Of a DNA stretch of 64,000 bases, positions 1 to 25,458 are shown in pieces. How positions within the stretch are numbered: position 1 is the stretch's first letter; every line of letters starts with the position of its first letter. Source of the stretch: Chrysomallon squamiferum (taxonomy: Eukaryota > Mollusca > Gastropoda > Neomphalida > Peltospiridae); NCBI GenBank assembly GCA_012295275.1, contig CM022670.1, positions 24,753,755 to 24,817,754 of the forward strand. Direction: 5' to 3'. A program made the translations under genes and the position numbers. The notes under the pieces were generated by a model. The model saw only the letters and a program-made list of their open reading frames with translations. It was not told the DNA's origin and ran no database searches.

Positions 1-164
1 AGGTAACCACGTGAAGCAAACGAGTGAGACGCGAGATGCTGGTCAGATATTGTGTTGTTTATGCGCCAAATAACGACGGCGTATCTGAAGCTCGCTCGTA
101 ACTCGGATTTTGGTTCGTAATTCAAAGCGAAAACTCGAAAAACTCGTAAGCTGGGGCACCACAG
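1..164. mobile_element. End of a pogo/Tigger-like DNA transposon (fragment)
   Basis: Read on the minus strand the segment starts CTGTGGTGCCCCAGCTTACG and then carries several ACGAG/GAGTTACGA-type words (TTACGAACC, GAGTTACGAGCG). This resembles the terminal region of pogo/Tigger-type elements, which commonly begin CAGTGG followed by CTCGACTTACGAGT-like sequence. GC content is clearly above the surroundings. Only one end is visible and the rest would lie left of the window. No transposase is seen. It sits in the last visible intron of the CD36-B gene. The family assignment is by resemblance from memory, not a search. Confidence 0.4.
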
Positions 165-505
165 AACTACTTTTATATATATATTCATTTAATACTCTTG
201 TTACATTCAGCTTCTAGCCAAAGACGCTTGTTCTATACAGCAGTATATCTAATTTTCCCCCATGCTGAATTAGTGAATTAGTTTGGGTGGAGAAAAGATC
301 AACTGAAGAAAAATATCTTCTGTGAAATAATTATATAATGGACAGAATGCAGTATTGAATAAACCGTTACCGAGTAATCATATCTGTACATGTTTTTCAT
401 GATACTCGTATTTAAGTTAAAAAGATCTCAAGCATGAGTGAACGATCGAACAAGTCGTAAGATGCTGGTAGCAAGTTTAAGGTGTAAACGTAACAAACCT
501 CTTAC

Positions 506-11575
<11,070 letters not shown>

Positions 11576-11652
11576 TATGTGACGACAACAACTGCAGCGT
11601 TTGTCAAGTGACAGGATAAAAGTATTTATATAACCGGAATAATCAGTTGCGA

Positions 11653-11658
11653 CACGTG
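11653..11658. promoter_or_regulatory. E-box CACGTG 78 bases upstream of CD36-B start codon
   Basis: CACGTG is the core bound by MiT/TFE and other bHLH-ZIP factors. TFEB regulates many lysosomal genes through CLEAR elements (GTCACGTGAC). Here only the six-base core matches, in ACACGTGG context, so the CLEAR reading is tentative. The position, just upstream of a gene of LIMP-2/CD36 type, is the reason to record it. Confidence 0.25.
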
Positions 11659-12059
11659 GTAGAATAAATAATAAAATCCATGTAACTGAAATAATCGGGT
11701 CATGGTGACAGAGTAGCTGGACTTGAGCCTTATTAATTGTTGTCTCTTTCTGGTTTTATTTAAACACCAAATACGGTGTCTGCTATTTCACAAATGATCG
11801 ATTTTGAAATACCCGTGAACTGACTGACCTAACCTTCGACTTTATCGTTATCATTAACAGACCATCTCGGTTAGCTTCTCAGTGAAAATTAGAATGATCT
11901 AATTCTGAAACATGTACAAGATGTACGTACATCTCGGATGTTTTTCGGCAGGACCCTTTTTTTTCGTCCCCGCTAAAATTGATGATTGTTCTGTTTTTTT
12001 TTTTTTTTTTTTGGTTTGTGATGCTGTTGTTTTGTTTGTCATTGAACACTGAATTGCTG

Positions 12060-12490
12060 ATTATCAGTAATGGTCATGGGACAGAAACGTGGCAGGTCTT
12101 CTAATCCAATGTTTACGAAATAAAGCAACTAACGATAAAATGTCGATTAGACATTACGACCTGACGCAGTTAACGACAGCTTTATTGGTTCTTCACAAGA
12201 TAGTGCGTGAACCAGACATGAAAGTGTCGTTTTGAGTACAAAATTGATTAAAAGATAATATACGGATTTAAAAATTATAAAAATAAAAATAATAATAAAA
12301 ATAAAATAAAATTATTTTGATGTCTAAAATAACCAAAAGGCATGGGGCAATGTTCCCGAAGTTGACGGTCGTTATATCATGACGACGTCGTAAAATGACG
12401 CGAACTACAACATAACCTCTGTTAGCCAAAATTGTCGTTACGGTGTCCTCTGTGTCGTGCATTCTTTGCGCTCGTACGTAGTTTGAACCC
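12060..12490. mobile_element. GC/CpG-richer remnant, possibly an old DNA transposon end
   Basis: This stretch has many CpGs (GACGACGTCGTAAAATGACG, TCGTTACGG, CTCGTACG) against a background almost devoid of them. On the minus strand it carries words such as GATATAACGACC and GTAACGACAATTTTGGC, which resemble the GTTATAACGA-type ends of pogo-like elements. The 74-codon frame across it (12268-12492) has no recognisable domain. No paired terminal repeat is visible, so this is a weak call. Confidence 0.25.
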
Positions 12491-14581
12491 AAAATTTGGA
12501 GTTTAATATCAAATTGGTGAACAGATTAATTAATTTATATCTATTTTGTTCATTATATTATATCACAGTAAAAATGCATTACATTTTACTTATAACCAAG
12601 TATGTGATTTGCATAATTTGTCGTATATTATATTGCTACATATTGTGCTTGAATAAGACCAACAACAAGTTTGAATAAACATTTTGTAAATGTTGATATT
12701 ATAATATTAATCCTATTCTGGTAAGTGACTCCTTTTGCTTAAATTGAAAAGATTTTCTTACATAGACAAAGATGAATATTTTCATACAGGCTGTACTGAG
12801 ATGGTTCACTTGTCATATGTACAATATAATAAAGTAAAATACATATTATCTTTCATTACAACAACAACAAAAAAATAATAATAATAATCTTTAATTATAT
12901 TGTGTCTAATAGTAGCTTTAGTGACACAGACACAGAAAAATGTCACGTTTCAACTATGTGCTGTTATAAAGAAGAAAGTTGTCTGAAAGTTAGAAAATGC
13001 TAGATTAAACTTTTTCATGGATGCCTTGTAAACAACTCTAGATAATTCTGATAGAAATTTTGGCCTAAAGATGCTTTAATTAAAAACGTTAGTTTTATGT
13101 AGTATGCAGAATGTGCAGTGAATAAAGCTTTGGGAACATGGCCCCAAAAACAGTAGTTACCTACCCTTTGATGACTACACTTTTGACCAAAATACAGAAA
13201 TCCAGATATGGCAGTATGTCCAGGACTCGCAATTCATATTATTTATAAGCAAGCAGTTTTCACTGCTTTATTCAATTTGTTTATTATTCTGTATTTGTTG
13301 ATACATAATTTTCTTCTATTTAATTAATACTGAGCAAAATGAAGGAAACTGAATAAAAAATACCAAGCTGCTTTCTTCATTTCTTTTTTTCATTTTTTCA
13401 CATAGCATGGTCCAAGAAACAGTTAAGATCTTGCTCATATTTTAAATGTAAGATCTGTCTTAATGAAGTATAAATGTAATAAGCAATTTACAGGCTTCAG
13501 TTATTGTCTTGATTAGGTTTTGCAAGGTTTTACGAATCAATCATTTTGGTATTCAATTTGATGATGATGATACAGAATAAAATGATATTTTTAAGAGAAA
13601 CATTTTGGTGACTAAAACACATTTATATATTCAGTTAACTTGATTACAAGATGAACAACATAAAATTCAAACAAAATGTTTTAAATCAATTTATTAATAT
13701 AAAAGAAACCATAATATAAACACACCTTTTGAGAATTTCATTGTTACGTATCTTGTATCACATGATGCATAAGATATTAAAAACTAGAGATTAGGAGAAA
13801 TAATATGGAAATTCAAATAAATAAAAGAGATAATAATGATACTTTCATAATTTTAATGAAAATAAAGTGCTTCAAAATCTAAGTAGTAATATACATGTTT
13901 GCAAGAAAATTAAGAAACTGAAATAAAAATGAAACAAAATAAATTGGATATTATCAGCTGTTCTGATGTTAGTGTTGTATTTCACAAAATTTAATGTAAA
14001 ACAGCAAAACTTCTCTAGTAATAAGATGTGAACACAGAACAAGATTAATAATTCTTCTCAATTTGGTTATGCTACATTTTAATCACAAACTGATGATGTA
14101 CGTAAAAAGTATATAAAATGCACATCGTTAAATGCACTTCAGGAATACAAAATAATTATTACCAAAACAAAATAAACAAAGATAACAGTATTATTCAGAG
14201 AACAATATTAATATAAAATCACACACAATCATCTTATAAATGATAGGACTAGTGAATTTATTTGATTCAGGAGATTGACAATACTGAGCTGATACTTACT
14301 CTATCTTTAAAATACTTTAAAAAACAACAACAGTTTTTTCACTTCTCTGAACAAGGCCTCCCCATTCTACAAACACATCTGGAGGGTATTCATGCACACA
14401 TTATTTGTATTATGTCATCTCCTGTGACAGTGATAACAGCAAATATCGTAATAGAATGATCTAACAAATCTATGCTAAAGATTCGGAGGATAAAAAATTA
14501 AGTATTCACATTTAATAGTAAGTGGTAAAATCAATTTATGCTGTAAAATCAATTGTAAAATATTTCTTTGAACTGTCAAAC

Positions 14582-14584
<3 letters not shown>

Positions 14585-14618
<34 letters not shown>
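14585..14618. repeat. Poly-A tract
   Basis: Run of about 33 A in the CD36-A 3' flank; another A run is at 14703-14717. Confidence 0.9.
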
Positions 14619-14620
<2 letters not shown>

Positions 14621-15612
14621 TATATATAATATTAAAAATAATGTAAAGAAAGGAATCAAATGGAAGTAAAAATAATAATAATAATAATTACAATACTAGA
14701 TAAAAAAAAAAAAAAAAATACAGGTTACAGTAAGATATTTCATTCTCTCTGAATTTTATAAATATCCTTATTTATTTATTAAAAAACACACAGTAACACA
14801 GTAACTACAAAAATATAAAACAAAACTTACAAATCTAATCAAACTATTTTTACACATGTATTTCTTTTAACAAAATATAATATTAATTAAAAACAAAAAT
14901 ATTGTATACATTGGAAATGTTATTTTATGAATTTTAGTGGTAACTAATTTTAAAAACACATAGTGGTGAAGGCACTAATTTCAAAAAGGAATGTATGAAA
15001 TATCATAACGAACAGATTAGTTTTACTTTTGGAAAAATATGGTTTGATTTTTACAGTGTACTCAGTAGAACCTATCCTTTTCACTAAGTGAAGTATACTG
15101 TCTTCCATGGCCAACACTGGACTCTTTTTGAAATGAGCCAAAAACAGATGTCTTTGAAATGAATTATATCTTTTATTGCAACAATGTCACTAGTCTTCAA
15201 ACAGTAATCATAAACATAAACAAATTTATTCAGTGGATATCATTTCTACCAGAACCGGTATTTTATTAAATAAAATATATGCAAAATAAAAAAAATAATA
15301 TTGTTTTTTTTTTTTTTTTTTTTTTTAAATCATCAATTTTGGTATGAGGCATTTGCCTCATATGGTCATGCCTTCACTAATATTTACTACAAACCATATT
15401 AATGGCTTCAGTTAAAAGATACTGCAATGATTATCTTTTCCTTGATCCAGTAAAATCTCCAAATATAAATGTCTGATTAAATAAGACTGCATAATATGAT
15501 AGTGAGCCAAAGCTGTTTTTTGTACACAGATTCTTCTTATTGTTATTTTAACGCTACCATTAATTAACACATTTAATTATCAGAAAAAATAATAATGATA
15601 ATAATTTTGTGA

Positions 15613-15616
<4 letters not shown>

Positions 15617-15650
<34 letters not shown>
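15617..15650. repeat. (AAT)11 microsatellite
   Basis: AAT run in the CD36-A 3' flank. Confidence 0.9.
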
Positions 15651-15652
<2 letters not shown>

Positions 15653-17766
15653 TGGAAGGAACACTCAAATAATACCAATAAACATTTTCAAATAACGGGG
15701 AATTCAATAAACATTACAGTTTTTAAAGTTGCATAGTTTATTACACAAGTTCTGGCAGTGACTCAGTAGTCAGGAACTCATTTAGCACAAACAGTATCAA
15801 ATTTTTTTTAAAAATAATATCAAATTTATAAATCATACAATCATACTAAATCACTGGGCTGACTAGAATGTAGTCACTTAAACACTGCTGTACTAAACAT
15901 ACACCCCCAACAAAAAACAACAAAACACTTGCTATTCTTGGAAGAATGTTTTCAAAAAACAAAGCAGAGGCATTCATTTCAATAAGAAAAAAAACAACTA
16001 ATCTATAAAATGAAAAATAATAATAATTTTAAAATGTTATAAACAATATTAACAAAAACATGATTATATTTAAAAGCAAAAAATTTACAATATGAAGTAT
16101 TCAAAAAAAGAAAGAAATAGGTATATGTTAAATTTGAAACAAACTGTTTCAATACACATCCAATACATTTGTTCATAAGCTAATATGGAGGATCTATGAG
16201 TAAATTTGCAGGGTTAAGTTATAAGCCAGAAACAAAAGACTGTAATGTTATTCTTTATTCACAGCTGTCAGCTGATAAAATAAAAAACTAAATTTGACAA
16301 AATTATGATTATAAAATATAAAATTTGGAGAAAAGCACATTGGCATACTCTAACAAAAAAAACAAAAAAAACATCATTTAATAAAAAAGACCAAAGAATC
16401 AATGATTTTATTGTAACCTTTGTTTGACACAAATTCAGATCCAGAAATCAGTGTCAATAAAATCTAAAACTTTAAATCAAAGTAAATTAAAATTAAAATT
16501 AAAATTAAAAAAAAATTAAAAATATATAAATAAATAAATAAATAAATAATAATCTTAATGATATTTAAAAATGTGGATATTCCTTCAGAACCTACCAAAA
16601 CACAAAACATTCTTTCCTTCTTCTTCTTTTACTTTTTTCTTTTTTACATTTTAGTTAAATAATTTACTGCAACATTAATTGCATTACAATAAATTTAGCA
16701 TTCAGCAATTTCAGCTAATTATTCAAAATATATTATTATAAAATATAGAAATTGTAAAAAATTAATTTTCAGAAATTAATACATTTTTATATTAAGATTC
16801 AATCCTTTTTCTGTATTTGAATTTATGCAAGATCATTGAACATAAAAGGAAAATAAATAAAGAATTTAAAAAAAATTAAAAATTGAAACTAAAAAGATTA
16901 TTGAATTACAGTAGCAAATTACAGCAAAAAAATAAATTGTATAGAAAGTTAAAAGTTTTAAGCTTTGTTAAAAAAAATATAGAAATAGAGAGGTTAAATA
17001 TTTTTAAATTCTTTTAAAACTTGTTCAGAAGTTGCTCTATCATATAATGAGCTGCTGAGTAACTACTATTTGTTATTTTCATTAATTACATTATATATAT
17101 TATTAATTTCTTATACATATTTAAAGTGTATCTCTGGCATTACAAATAAACAATGTTATAAAATGCTTTCTACTTCCAAGTTATTATTTTATCATTTTGC
17201 ATGACTTGTCATCATTAATAACAAAGTACGTCAATAAAATAATATTGTTACAAAACATATGAAAACAATGATTTGATGCCCTCAGGTCTGCAGTCATGTA
17301 TGACTGACAGCTGTGTTTTTCCTGACAACATTTGAAGAAACTAGAGAAAATCAGTTCACTCTATATACGATGACGAAAAATGGCAGCAACTGGATTTTTG
17401 AAAATTGTATCTTTTATTACTATACCACATTATTAATTATGATAGACCAGGAAAAACGAAATAAATAAATAAATAAAGTATAATAATAATAATAATATCA
17501 ATATTATGTTATTTTCACATATATTATTTGACAATCCATAATATAATCTCATAGGTAAGTTTAGTGTTATTTATAAATCTTTCATACATGAAACAAACAG
17601 AGTTATTTAACAAAACAAAATAAGTGCAAACGCTTTAAAAGAAAATTAATTATTAATGGATCTACTAAGACAAGATATTCAAAGATTTTTTTAACATTCA
17701 GTTTTCAGTTTTTCTTACTTATTTCTTGAAAACGGTCTGTTAGTAGTTGGTGTTTTTTTCATTCTG

Positions 17767-17814
17767 TCACTGAAGTAGTGGCTGTTTTTCATCCACATCC
17801 ATCAGTTTTGGAGA
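17767..17814 (-). other. Last CD36-A coding exon: cytoplasmic lysosome-sorting tail
   Basis: This exon alone encodes the distal cytoplasmic tail SPKLMDVDEKQPLLQ and the TGA stop, after acceptor TTGTAG. The D-E-K-Q-P-L-L order fits the [DE]xxxL[LI] signal, as does the C-terminal tail of vertebrate LIMP-2. Retaining the preceding intron would instead end the protein two codons after exon 12 (KE-VR-stop), removing the signal. Intron retention could therefore switch lysosomal against surface targeting. Confidence 0.85.
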
Positions 17815-18517
17815 CTACAAACAAGTGAAAACAAATATATAAATAAATAATCCTAAGGCCACATAAAATAAATTGTTCGATTATCATCAGATGTTTTGGC
17901 TGAAAAGCACTGTTGCAATTTATATTTTATAATTTATAGTCAAATGTTTGGAGAATCGGAAGATTCTCAACAGAGTTGTTTCTTTAAAGTAAAGTATATC
18001 AGAGCATTTTATAATTTATAATCTTTAATAAATTTTCTCTTGTACAACTAACTTAATTGCCCCTGTCCATGCCTCCTATTAATTTTAAAATTTTGTGAAC
18101 AAAACAATGCATCCACAATATAGTTTATAACAAAATAACATTGGTGAGAACCAAGTAATTTGTTTTATGTGGCCTACAAAACAGTAAATAAGACGTATTT
18201 GAAATGGCATGCTGTGTGTACTGTGTCACAAAACAATGCTTATTAAATCATCTTACCTCTTTACACAGTAATCTTTTGGCACTGACTGCCAACACACAGA
18301 CCAAGATAAAGACACCAACTGCTATCAGTCCATACTGAACTGCTTTTGTCATCTTTATTGGTCCCATCACCAGTGACTTGAATTTACTGGCACTTTTGTT
18401 ATCAATTTCAGCATTCTGAAATATTATTTAAAACAAAAAATTATAATAAGAAATTAATTCATTAGATATTAGTTTTTTGTGTTTTCTATCAGTAATTGAC
18501 CAAAGATAACTAACCTG

Positions 18518-18563
<46 letters not shown>

Positions 18564-20846
18564 TTCACACAAATATTTTAAAATAAACAAATGTGTATAT
18601 ACAAATAAAAAAAAAAAAATTTAACAGTAACATTAGTTAGTCATCCTGTTTGCTCATTTTAAATTATTTGATTTACCTCACTTAGCCATAACACTGGAAA
18701 TATAATAGGTTTTTTTATCTTCAGTGTTTCCCTGAAAGACAAGAACAATACTAAAGTAAGTAACAGTGATATTCATCATTCAGTTCTGAAAATATATTGT
18801 ATTCAGTGATATTTTAATAATACAATGGATAATAATTAACTGTAAGTCTTTCAGTTTTTGTATAATCTTAACAATACATTTTATTCTGTATTACAGTCAA
18901 TTTATTGTGAAAACAAATTTTAAATTAAAAAACATAATAATAACAAAATAGAGAAAAACATTAAACATATACACAAACAAATATTTTTTTCAAGAAAATA
19001 ATTTAAGTAGAAGGAAAACTGTATGACACGTTTTGTTTATCTTTCTTAAAAGGTTAATTATTTTTGTAAAGAAAAATATAAAATAAGCCAAAACTAACTT
19101 GATGTGATCAATTTTTTGCACATAAATATTAATCTGAATTTTCTTTGCAGCATTCATTACCACACCAGTAATCTGTAAACACAAAACAATAACCAAAATA
19201 AAAAAAAATTCTTCATAACAAAAACTGTATAAAAAATACAACTAAAGATGATACAGATATAAGCAAAATAATTTTTTAAAAATGTACACAATAAATAACA
19301 CAATACAATCACTGAACTGTGAACAAGACAAGCATAATTGTAATTTGCATTGAATCAAAATAACAAAAACATAACAAAAAAGACAACTTGATAAATGCTG
19401 CTGGAATACAGTTGTCATCAAATATATAATTTACACAACAAAGGCATAACAAGAGCAGCAAAATTACAATTTAAACAAGACAATTATAACCAAAATAAAC
19501 ATCATTACAATTATAACCAAAATAAACATCATTACAATTTAAACAATATAATACAATACAACCAAAAACAGTGTAAATATTAACAGTATAACACTTTTTT
19601 ATGGGTTTTTTAACAACCTGGTATAATTATTATATTAGGTTGGGCTGTTTTTACTTTTTGTTCAATGTATAATTTCTAAAAGTAATGTTAACTTACTGGT
19701 TCAATATCAAGATAAGTTTGATGTTCTTTAAGATTTGGTTGCATTCCCTCAACACCTTTCAAAACACTCTGATCAGCAAACAGGAAGTGTGGTGATGAGA
19801 AGAAAACTGGTGCGTCTGAATAAAAAAAATAAAAATATAAAATATAAAAAAATAAAAAATAAAAAATAAAAAATTACCAAATCAGTAACCAGTGAAAAAT
19901 TAGATAGCGATTCAGCTTCATAATATAAACAGTCTTTGGCAGCACTGTGCCATAATCCAAGCAAATTAGAAATACAGGGTAATATTTCATAAATAAACAA
20001 GAACAAATTATTAAATGCCCCCCAAAAATCCATTCTGAGATATATCGCAGAATGGAATAATGTATATAATTACTCACACATTCACAACTGTCAACACACC
20101 CTCAGTCACTATATCTCTCACACATTCATAGTAACTATCTCTCACACATTCATTGTAACTACATCTCACACACATTCACTTAACTATCTCACACAATATT
20201 CACAATAACTATCTCTCAAAACTATTTTTCAAAAATACTGACAATAATTATTTATGGCATATTGGTAACAACTATCTCTCACACAAACTTTCACAATAAC
20301 CATTTCATTCATATATTTTCACAATGACTATCTCTGACACATTCATAAGAACTATCTCTCACACACTTTCACAGTAACTATCTCTCGCATACTTTCACAA
20401 TAAGTATCTCACACATTCACAATATCTCTCTCACACACACAGTAACTATCTCCAACATATTCACAGAAACTATTCCTCATACTTTCACAATAACTTTCTC
20501 TCACATACACACAATAATTGTTTTTCACATGTTCATAACACTAAGTAAGTTAGGGTATGAAACAGTAAATAACACACACACCATTTTTGCAGACACTAGC
20601 ATTGAGAACACCTCCTGGATTGCAATCTGAAGTGTCTGACAGATTTGCATATGGTGTACAGAATCCAATGTTGTTTGGATTAACAGACACATTCCGGAAA
20701 GAGCTTGGTGGTACAACATATCTTTTCAGACCAATGTCCTTCACTGTGTGATCAACTTTGTAGTTAACCTTCAGTGACCTGCAAAAACCCCAACAATAAT
20801 ACTAATTTCATTGTGTCCAAAACTATTAATAATAATAAAATTAAAT

Positions 20847-20877
<31 letters not shown>

Positions 20878-21736
20878 AAAAATAAAAATAAAAATAAAAA
20901 TAAAAATAAAAATAAAAATAAAATAAAATAAAATAAAATAAAATAAAATAAATTAAAATAAAAACAAAAACAAAAACAAAAATAAAAATAAAATAAAATA
21001 AAATAAAATAAAAACAAAAATAAAATAATAAATATTAAAGTTTTTGATGTTCATACATCAGTATTTTGCAATTACAATGAAATGTCTCAGCAAGGAACAG
21101 AATCTTGACCAAGTAAAAAGTTCAGCTTGCAGAGGTGTTTAATTTCATGAGGTTTTACATTTAGCTACATGATAATTCATTTAGTTTTGGAGAAATTTTG
21201 ATTTAGTTTTGAGAGGTAATCAGAAACTGTAGCAGTCTTCACTTACAAACATACAGTAAAGATGGTATTATTTTCCATTAAAAAATTAAATCTCAGAACT
21301 GACTTTTTGTAATCATTGGAGAAACTAAAATCTAAATTTTAAAACATCTTCTGTAACCATTCTTTCTGATAACCTAGAATTTTAGTTGTTGTTTTCTAAG
21401 TACTGGAATGCATTTTACCACAGACAACAGCAAGATTATACCATGGTTATTCATGGTTAGTAAATGCAAAGTATAATATTTTTTCACATTTTAAAAAATG
21501 GGTCTGAAAACAAAAAATTGTTTAGGTAGATTTTGGATGATTCAGTGACCCAGGTTTATAGTTAAAATAGAGACACAAATTAGTACAGTGCTCTGTATAT
21601 AAAAAAAAAGCTTAAACAACCATATGTCATATTTCTTCCAAAAAAATATTTTACAAACCTGCAAACATCTGATGCATACAAATACAAGGGCTGTGATGTG
21701 TCTATGAATGGAGGGAACATGGTACCATCTGTCAAA

Positions 21737-21773
<37 letters not shown>

Positions 21774-24700
21774 TATTTTCTAAATTTACATTTGCTAAAT
21801 ATATAAAACTCTTCATAAAGATATATCAAAGGCCCTGTATATTAACATTTAAAAGTGTGTGTGTGTGCATGTATATGATAAAAGGTTAGCAAAAGAAAGG
21901 AAAGAAAAACTGTATTATAAACACGTTTCATTCTTGATATTTCTAAAACAATGTAACGATCTGAAAAATGTTTGTTGTGTGAATACAAAACAATAAATTA
22001 AAAAGCAGTATTAATTTTAATTTATCTATTACCTGAACCATTTAACATATTTGCGTATGGAGTGGACCACCAATTCAAAGAACTGAAACCAAAACAAAAA
22101 TTAAGTTTTTTTAAAACACTGAGCACAAAGAAAAAAGATTAAAGTAGAGCATCATCAACCAAATAATTTTACATTCACTTTTATTTCAGTGAAACTCACT
22201 CCCATATACATAACTAGTGTGTCTAAATGGGTATCTGTTGGGGGTCATGGGCAAGTGCATACATGTATGTATTAACTCACCCTCCAGTCTAATGCTTATA
22301 TACATTATCACATATACATTCATATATATTATCAATTAAAAATCTGATAATTATCTAATAACCATTATAACAACAGCCATCACTGATATGGAAAAATTAA
22401 ACTGCATTTTTGACCCCATAATTAACAATTATTAGTTTCATAACAATGAAACTATAGGATAATAATAATTTTATTTCAACTGTAAACAATTATTACAGTA
22501 TCCTGTAAAATAATGAAATTGAAAACTAAGCCCTTATTTTTATTTTATCTGACTAACTGTGATGAAGGTAATATTATACCTGTTGAAATTCCAATTTGCA
22601 ATTACTCCAAACTTAGAGATATCATCTGCACCAGTGTAAACATTATACACTCCATCATCAGTCCCATTTTTCTGTTAAAAATGAAAGATAAACAATTTCT
22701 GCCTCAGTCTTTTTTTTTAAATATTTTTTATTATAAAGCAATATTTTAAAAGTATTAATCTGTTTTCATAATTTCAAGAAACTCTAGTTTCTGGGGGGTT
22801 TTGTAATAAAATATCAGAAGAGCCATCACAAAGTTTTCAAAAAGATTTTGTCACATGCAAATGAAAAGAAACTTATATCTACCTAAACACATCAGTAATA
22901 AAAAATAATCAAATGAAAAAATGAAAAATATGAATACTCATCTTTAGAAAATTTACAAGATTAACTTTTTCTTGGGTTTAAAAAACAACATAAAAATTAA
23001 AAAAAAAAATTAATAATAATAATAAAAAAATAAAATAAAAACCAATGTGTGATATATATATATATATATAATATTTATGCATACATGTTAATAAATACAC
23101 ATTGAAGGAATATCTGGAACACTCACCCCATAGAACAAACCGAAATGATCATCAATGGGTATTGCTTTATGAGTAACATTATATATGAAATCTTCTACTT
23201 CCTTGACCAAAGGGACTTCGTAACCCCACAGTAAATCTTCTACACTTAGTTCATTAAACAAATGTACATCAGGAAACATATCCAACAAAAGCTGAAACAT
23301 TTCTTTGACAGTATCATACTCGAAACGAATAATGTTCAGAATTGTCTGAAAAAAAGAAATATAATTTGTAATAATATATCAGTCTATTTGATCACTGTAT
23401 GTACGGTAAAATTGATATTTTCAAACATACAGATATGTATTAAATTATTAAAGTATGTCGTAACAGAAATAAAATACAGTAAATTAGTTATATATGTTTA
23501 GAAATATAATTATAAATATAAAAGAAAAGAAAACAACAACAAAAAAAAGGGTTTCATTCTCTCTAATTTATTTCCCTTCTTCAGGACAGGAGCATATGAA
23601 GTTAGTTATATACATTGTCTGATGTGAATAACTTTTAATAAAAACACACATACTGAAATGAAATTCATTAACAACTTACCACTAGTGGAATATTCAATGT
23701 TGTAAATGTGTCATTTTCAGGACCTACTGACATTTCCGGTACAAACGTGTAAGTTCTATCTTGTATGTATGTTACCGTTCCATTTTCCTTGACAAACTCT
23801 ACATTCTTCTTTTTTCTGTGTTCTCTGTCAAAATAAAAAATAAAAAAATGTTATATTACTATGATAAAATAATAGTAATGATAGTTTTCTCCTATATGTA
23901 ACAAAAAAGTGCAAATAGACAAAACAACAACAATTTATTATAGCAAACTGTTTAAAGAACAGACCTATAATCACATTTGTAATTGAATTATGAATAAAAA
24001 TATGCTTGTAAAACTAAACCAAAACTTTCATCTGTCTAATAAAATAATCTTGTAACAAAAATAAACTCAGTTTGAAAAAGATACACATTTTTGTGTCACA
24101 TTTATTTGGACGTTATGATTATAAGCTTATAAATTTAAATATCAATAAACTGTAAACATATTTTTCATCATTCACTGAAAATGCTTAGGACTAAATATTG
24201 CCTGAATTTAGTAACTTAAAGAGATAATGTAAGAAAGTGACAAACAATTAAACTTGAAATTCATTTTTATTCAAACCTACACGCATATTTATATCTGTAT
24301 AAAAAAAAGCAAATGTGTCTTTCTGTGTTTGCCAAAAATACTGACAAAATTGATTTAAACCGTGGTGAATATGACATTGGTTGGGACTATGATGTTGATG
24401 ATGATTATTCTGTTGCAAATATCAGTGGTGTTCACCATTATATTTATTATATCTTTAAAATACACCGAAAATCTATATAAATAATTCTTTCATGGTCAGC
24501 TCTATGTTGCATATTCAAGAGATGGAAATAATTTATTCATCCTCTATATCAGTGGAAAACACAGACTACAGTATACTATGCACTAAACAAATTGTACTTT
24601 GTAGCATTTTCTCTATTAAATTGTTTACAAATTAAAACACATTTTTTCTTATTATTCTAAACTCTTAGTTATATGGGCCAAAGGCCCCCTTTCAAGCTTG

Positions 24701-25420
24701 CAATAAACAAAAATTTTGAAGAACTGTATTTTTTTAACCTGTATGTATACGGTCCTTTCTCTTCCAGTACAGGCGTGGCACCTGCTGACACTATTTCATA
24801 ATGATTAACAACGTCAAACACCCACACTTGAAAATAAATTGGTGCAGGAGGGGAAATCCAGTCTTTGTAAGTATCACTTCTGTTGCTAAGTGGTATTTTC
24901 TGAAAATGTTTTAAATATTTATAATACTTAATAAATTTAATGATAGTTAAAAAAAATAATAATAAAATAAAAAAAAAAAAATAAATAATTGGTTTAGACT
25001 ATATGTTAATTATATAATCTAAGCAATATTCATACAAGTAAAATATTAATATTTTTTAATAATAAGTATAATGTTCATTTCATTTTTTTATTGTTGTATC
25101 TTACTGCAAACAATTCTGACATTTCAAGAATATATTTATAATTATGATATAGAGACTTTGTCATTTGTTATAAACTGATTCACAATAAACATATTATGTA
25201 TGACGTGGTTAAAAAAAAAAAAAAAAAAAAATAATAATTCTATATTCTTTGTAAAGTTCAACAGCATCCTACCTGATGGTTTAAACACTGTTAAAGTTAA
25301 TTAGAAATAATCAAACAATCATCAGATAATGTAATAATAAGATTAAATAATGATAAAATGTGTTCTCTTGATATGTTAATTAGAAAAACATTCAATAATT
25401 GTTTCTGTTGTATATTAAGA

Positions 25421-25458
<38 letters not shown>

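Larger units (their letters stand above)
11576..17766. other. Intergenic: 3' flank of CD36-A and 5' flank of CD36-B
   Basis: I see no conserved coding exon here. From about 12.8 to 17.7 kb the plus strand is strongly A-rich (T-rich in the sense of CD36-A), consistent with a long 3' UTR of that gene, whose stop is at 17767. No poly(A) site can be fixed because AATAAA-like words are too frequent in this composition. 11.6-11.9 kb should hold the CD36-B promoter. Confidence 0.5.

Noticed and set aside
1-505. Search for the last CD36-B exon (second membrane helix and tail)
   Set aside because: No acceptor followed by a hydrophobic stretch in the required phase is visible on the minus strand; the exon is taken to lie left of the window.
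12268-12492. 74-codon minus-strand frame in a CpG-richer stretch
   Set aside because: No domain, no splice context and sequence style of an old transposon; not called as a gene.
19395-19583. 62-codon plus-strand frame with repeated Asn/Tyr/His words
   Set aside because: Created by a 27-bp tandem duplication in a CD36-A intron.
20075-20520. Regular short repeats with spacer-like variation, superficially array-like
   Set aside because: Units are contiguous and all parts diverge alike; there are no conserved repeats separated by unique spacers, and the host is an animal. It is a minisatellite in a CD36-A intron, not CRISPR.
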